DNA of 9,361 nucleotides from Methylovulum sp. Lineage in GTDB: Bacteria > Pseudomonadota > Gammaproteobacteria > Methylococcales > Methylomonadaceae. Positions 5,720 through 9,361 of the stretch are shown piece after piece. The notes beneath the pieces are model-generated. The model saw nothing but the letters and a program-made list of their open reading frames with translations, made no database searches and was not told where the DNA came from. The position numbers and the translations under genes were made by a program. Position 1 is the stretch's first letter; the number at the start of each line of letters is the position of its first letter. Location of the stretch: the NCBI GenBank assembly GCA_004299465.1, contig SCST01000661.1, forward strand, positions 1-9,361, given 5' to 3'.

Positions 5720-8700
5720 ATGCAACGGCTAGTCTGGTTAATCTGTCTCTGTTTATTTTCCGCTGTTTCTCACGCCAAACCGCTCGCTCACGAGCAAGTG
5801 CCCGAACCGCTTAAGCCCTGGATTAACTGGGTTGTGCAGGATGATCCCGAACACGACTGCCCGTTTTTGTATGACAACGACGAGCAAAAACGCTGTAACT
5901 GGCCGACTGCCACACAGCTCGACCTCAATCCGCAAAAAGGCGTTTTTACCAGCACTTGGCAAGTTTATAACGACAGTTGGGCGCTGTTACCGGGCGATAG
6001 CAGCCACTGGCCGCAGAGTGTTACCGTTAACGGCCAGGCCGCTTTAGTGATGGATCGGGGCGGTATTCCCGCTATCAGGCTGATTGCCGGCAGCAAGCCG
6101 GCGGCTTTGTATCGCATTAAAGGCGAATTTTTATGGGAGCGGATTCCCGACAACCTGCCTGTGCCTATGGATACCGGCTTGGTTAATCTCAGCATTAACG
6201 GTCAAGCGATAGCCGCCCCCACCATCCGCGACGGCCAGCTCTGGCTGAAGGAAAGCGAGAGCGGACAGAAAAAGCCGGAAAATGTGCAGAACAGCCTGGA
6301 TATACAGGTGTTTCGCCAGTTTACCGATGAGGTGCCGCTGCAGGTCACCACCCGCATCGTGCTGGATGTGTCGGGCGAACAACGGGAAATCAAGCTCACC
6401 CGGCCCTTGCTGGAAGGTTTTATTCCGTTCAGTTTGGACAGCGTCTTGCCGGCGCGCCTGGAAAATGACGGTCAATTATTGGTGCAGGTGCGTCCGGGAC
6501 ATTGGCAAATTGACCTCATGTCGCGTAGCGTCAATGAGCTCAAATCGATTCCATTTCATGCCGAAGGCCAAGACTGGCCGCAGTCCGAAATCTGGCTGTT
6601 TACGGCGCAAGCTGATTTGCGCGTCGTGGAAATTGAACAACTGCAAGCGATAGACACCAGTCAAAGCAATGTGCCGGAAGAATGGAAGCGTCTGCCTGCA
6701 TACAGCATCAAAACAGGACAAGCGATGGCGTTTAAAGTGATACGCCGGGGCGACCCGGAGCCGGACGCCAATAAACTCAAAATCTACCGGAAATTATGGT
6801 TGGATTTTAATGGCGAGGGTTATACCGCGAATGACACGATCACAGGATTTATATCGCGCGGCTGGCGATTGAATGCGCTGCCAGAAACGCAACTTGGTAA
6901 AGTAACGCATTTCCCAAGGCAAAATCCTTGGGAGGAAGGAAGTAATTTGCTGATCACCCGTCAAGCAGGCATAAATAAGCAAGGAGTAGAGATAAGGCAA
7001 GGTATGGTAACTCTAGAAGCGGATAGCCGTATTGTCGGGGCTATCGGGACGCTGAGTGCTGTCGGCTGGGAACAAGATTTTCAGCAAGTTACCGCCGAAC
7101 TGAATATGGCCCCTGGATGGCGGCTGTTAGCGGCAAGCGGCGTTGATAATGTGCCGGATAGTTGGCTGTCGCACTGGACTTTGCTGGATTTGTTCCTGGT
7201 GCTGTTTGCCGCTTTTGCCATTGCCAGAATCTGGAATCGCTATTGGGGATTGTTTGCTTTGCTGACTTTCATATTGATTTGGCACGAGCCGGGTGCACCA
7301 CAGTTTGTCTGGTTGAATATCTTGGCGGCTACCGCGTTAATTAATCTCTTGCCAACAGATAAGTTCCTTAATTTCCTTAGAGTTGTCAAAGTTTACCGTA
7401 TCATCGGGTGGCTGGCGCTAGTGTCGATTTCCTTACCGTTTATTGTTGAGCAAGTGCGTAGCGGACTTTATCCACAATTGGAGAGCCATGCTCAGATGAG
7501 TAATGTTGAAGCTGATGACGCAGAAGCAATTGCTCCAGCTTCGCCGCAAGCAACTGCTAAATCTAAGAATCGTTCATTGGACTATGATCAGTCTTTTAGT
7601 GAAAATTTGCAGGAACAAGTAAGTCGTTATGATAGCCTTTTTCCAAAAAGCATGATGTCCGGTATAGAGGCGAAACCTTCCTTACAAGACAGTCTCGCCA
7701 ATTTCGACCGCATAGACCCCTCCGCCAAAGTACAAACCGGCCCAGGCCTGCCACAATGGCAATGGCATAAAATCCATTTATCGTGGAACGGCACCGTCAC
7801 TAGCCAGCAACAATTAAGTTTATGGTATTTGTCGCCGGCGATGACGATGGGGCTTAATTTCCTGCGTGTGATTTTTATCTCGGTACTGGCATTGCTGATG
7901 TTCGGCATAGCAGAAAAATTTCAGCCCAAATTCCCTAAATTCAGGTCGGTGCCGCCTGCGTTATTAGCGTTGCTGTTGCTGCCGGTATTATCGGGCATTG
8001 CGCCGAAAAGCTACGCCGATTACCCCAGCGAGGCCTTGTTAAACGAATTAAAAACCCGTTTACAGGACGTCGAGAAGCCTGATTGCCTGCCGGCTTGCGC
8101 GGACATTCCGCAAATGGCGATAAGCCTGGACGAGCAGCGTGTGGAAATCGTCCTGCAAATCCATGCGGCCGCATCGGTCATCTTACCGCTGCCGTCTGAA
8201 TACGGGCAATGGTTTCCTAATGAGGTATTGGATAACGGCGAAGCCGCCACTGCGCTGTACCGTGACAACAATGGCTTATGGATCTATCTGCAACAAGGTG
8301 CGCATCGAGTAACCTTGCGCGGCGCAGCGCCGTTATTAAGCCAGTTTACATTACCGTTGCCGCTCAAGCCCAAGCGCGTAACGCTCGAAAAATCCGCTTG
8401 GGAAGTGGTCGGCATCCAGGAAAACGCCGTGCCGGACAGCCAATTGCAATTCAGCCGCATCGGGCAAACAACCAAAGACATTAACAACAAAACCGTGCTG
8501 GAGCCCGGTGTCCTGCCGCCGTTCGTCCGTGTTGAACGCACCTTGCAACTGGGCCTGGACTGGCGCGTCTACACCCGTGTCAGCCGCTTGTCACCCGTCG
8601 GTTCCGCCGTGGTTTTAAAAGTCGGTTTATTGCCTGGAGAAGCCGTGAGTACGGCAGGCATACACGTTAAAGACGCTAAGGTCGAGGTCAATATGTCGGC

Positions 8701-9361
8701 GCAAGACACCGAAATGGAATGGCTGTCCACGCTGGAAAAATCAGCTGTAATTGAGCTGGTTGCGCCGAAAACCGAACAATGGACGGAAATTTGGAAAGCG
8801 AATATCGGTACTGTGTGGCATATCGAAGCCGGCGGTATTGCACCTATCCATAGCTTTAACCTAACGGAATGGCTGCCTGAATGGCATCCCTGGCCCGGCG
8901 AGAAAGTCGTGCTGCAGATAACCCGGCCCGAAGCGGTGGCAGGGCAAACGCTGACCATCGATAACAGCACATTAAGCGTCAAGCCGGGACAGCGGATACG
9001 GGATGCGGAATTAAATTTCAGTTTGCGCAGCTCTCAGGGCGGGCAACACACGCTGACATTGCCGGAAAATGCTGTGCTGCAATCGGTGGCGATAGACGGG
9101 CAAAGCCAACCCATCAGGCTACAAGGCGGGAAACTGAGCCTGCCTGTTCATCCCGGCGAGCAGGACATCGCAATAAGCTGGCAGGAGACCAAGCCGGTTT
9201 CTACGATGATAACTACGCCGATAGTCGATTTAGGACAAAACAGCGTCAATACCCGCCTGAATATCAGCCTGGGCCAGGATCGCTGGGTATTATTTGCCTG
9301 GGGCCCACGATTGGGGCCTGCCGTTTTGTTTTGGGGCGTCTTGATCGTGATTTTTATGCTG
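5720..9361 (+). CDS. Large uncharacterised envelope protein with duplicated periplasmic module (3' end outside window)
   Basis: The frame from ATG 5720 is open for 1214 codons to the last base, so the gene continues beyond the window. GGGAG 7 nt upstream supports the start. Residues 1-19 are a signal peptide ending in SHA. Residues 20-485 are a beta-rich periplasmic domain with a Cys pair (C47, C59). Hydrophobic segments follow near 488-503, 508-522, 529-545 and 559-578, then a low-complexity linker (580-690), further segments near 712-733 and 744-765, a second beta-rich domain with another Cys pair (C789, C793), and the start of a last helix after residue 1195. The two soluble domains share a common motif order and look like an internal duplication. 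The style (LNMAPGWRLLAASGVDNVP.SW then TLLDLFLVL) resembles ~1,400-residue hypothetical proteins I recall from other proteobacteria, but I know of no function. No enzyme motif was seen; an envelope scaffold or assembly role is only a guess. Confidence 0.85.
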   Translation, partial: MQRLVWLICLCLFSAVSHAKPLAHEQVPEPLKPWINWVVQDDPEHDCPFLYDNDEQKRCNWPTATQLDLNPQKGVFTSTWQVYNDSWALLPGDSSHWPQSVTVNGQAALVMDRGGIPAIRLIAGSKPAALYRIKGEFLWERIPDNLPVPMDTGLVNLSINGQAIAAPTIRDGQLWLKESESGQKKPENVQNSLDIQVFRQFTDEVPLQVTTRIVLDVSGEQREIKLTRPLLEGFIPFSLDSVLPARLENDGQLLVQVRPGHWQIDLMSRSVNELKSIPFHAEGQDWPQSEIWLFTAQADLRVVEIEQLQAIDTSQSNVPEEWKRLPAYSIKTGQAMAFKVIRRGDPEPDANKLKIYRKLWLDFNGEGYTANDTITGFISRGWRLNALPETQLGKVTHFPRQNPWEEGSNLLITRQAGINKQGVEIRQGMVTLEADSRIVGAIGTLSAVGWEQDFQQVTAELNMAPGWRLLAASGVDNVPDSWLSHWTLLDLFLVLFAAFAIARIWNRYWGLFALLTFILIWHEPGAPQFVWLNILAATALINLLPTDKFLNFLRVVKVYRIIGWLALVSISLPFIVEQVRSGLYPQLESHAQMSNVEADDAEAIAPASPQATAKSKNRSLDYDQSFSENLQEQVSRYDSLFPKSMMSGIEAKPSLQDSLANFDRIDPSAKVQTGPGLPQWQWHKIHLSWNGTVTSQQQLSLWYLSPAMTMGLNFLRVIFISVLALLMFGIAEKFQPKFPKFRSVPPALLALLLLPVLSGIAPKSYADYPSEALLNELKTRLQDVEKPDCLPACADIPQMAISLDEQRVEIVLQIHAAASVILPLPSEYGQWFPNEVLDNGEAATALYRDNNGLWIYLQQGAHRVTLRGAAPLLSQFTLPLPLKPKRVTLEKSAWEVVGIQENAVPDSQLQFSRIGQTTKDINNKTVLEPGVLPPFVRVERTLQLGLDWRVYTRVSRLSPVGSAVVLKVGLLPGEAVSTAGIHVKDAKVEVNMSAQDTEMEWLSTLEKSAVIELVAPKTEQWTEIWKANIGTVWHIEAGGIAPIHSFNLTEWLPEWHPWPGEKVVLQITRPEAVAGQTLTIDNSTLSVKPGQRIRDAELNFSLRSSQGGQHTLTLPENAVLQSVAIDGQSQPIRLQGGKLSLPVHPGEQDIAISWQETKPVSTMITTPIVDLGQNSVNTRLNISLGQDRWVLFAWGPRLGPAVLFWGVLIVIFML

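Noticed and set aside
6131..8982. Numerous 60-140-codon - strand frames under the large membrane-protein gene
   Set aside because: The + strand frame is continuous for more than 1200 codons with a signal peptide, ribosome-binding site and coherent domains; the antisense frames show no protein-like motifs.
1..9361. Full parS site (TGTTTCACGTGAAACA-like)
   Set aside because: Only 7-nt half-sites were found (2495-2501, 3415-3421, and TGTTTCA near 4654); none has both halves, so no parS is annotated.

Overview
This window is a stretch of bacterial chromosome of about 50% GC whose protein sequences look gammaproteobacterial. The MnmG end, RsmG, bacterioferritin and Zur all read like close relatives of the E. 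coli or Pseudomonas proteins. Several features (the rsmG-parA-parB order, the protein style and the large membrane protein at the right end) would fit a type I methanotroph (Methylococcales), but that placement is a guess from memory, not something the sequence proves. No rRNA, tRNA, CRISPR array, insertion sequence or phage gene was seen.

Left part (1-3395, all + strand): a tightly packed housekeeping and partition cluster. It holds the 3' end of mnmG (tRNA wobble uridine modification), rsmG (16S rRNA G527 methyltransferase), parA, a 77-residue 'mini-ParB', and parB. The junctions rsmG/parA (1-nt overlap, GTG start) and parA/mini-ParB (4-nt ATGA overlap) suggest translational coupling. A 157-nt gap holding a perfect 8-bp hairpin separates the mini-ParB from full-length parB. 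The mini-ParB is the most unusual gene here. It keeps the LGRGL-type N-terminus by which ParB proteins contact ParA, plus one short block matching a ParB helix, but has no CTP-binding boxes, no helix-turn-helix and no dimer domain.

Middle part (3446-5632): a six-helix HdeD/DUF308-like membrane protein on + converges with a two-gene - strand operon. That operon encodes a very acidic lipoprotein and a bacterioferritin, overlapping by ATGA. Divergent from the operon is zur, the zinc-sensing Fur-family repressor, with all metal ligands present. The 205-bp divergent region holds candidate promoters for both directions, and a partial Zur-box-like element lies over the zur -10.

Right part (5720 to the window end): one long open frame of at least 1214 codons that runs off the window. 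It encodes a large envelope protein with a signal peptide, a beta-rich periplasmic domain, a cluster of membrane helices, a linker, two more hydrophobic segments, a second beta-rich domain and the start of a last membrane helix. The two periplasmic domains look like copies of one module. I cannot assign it a function.
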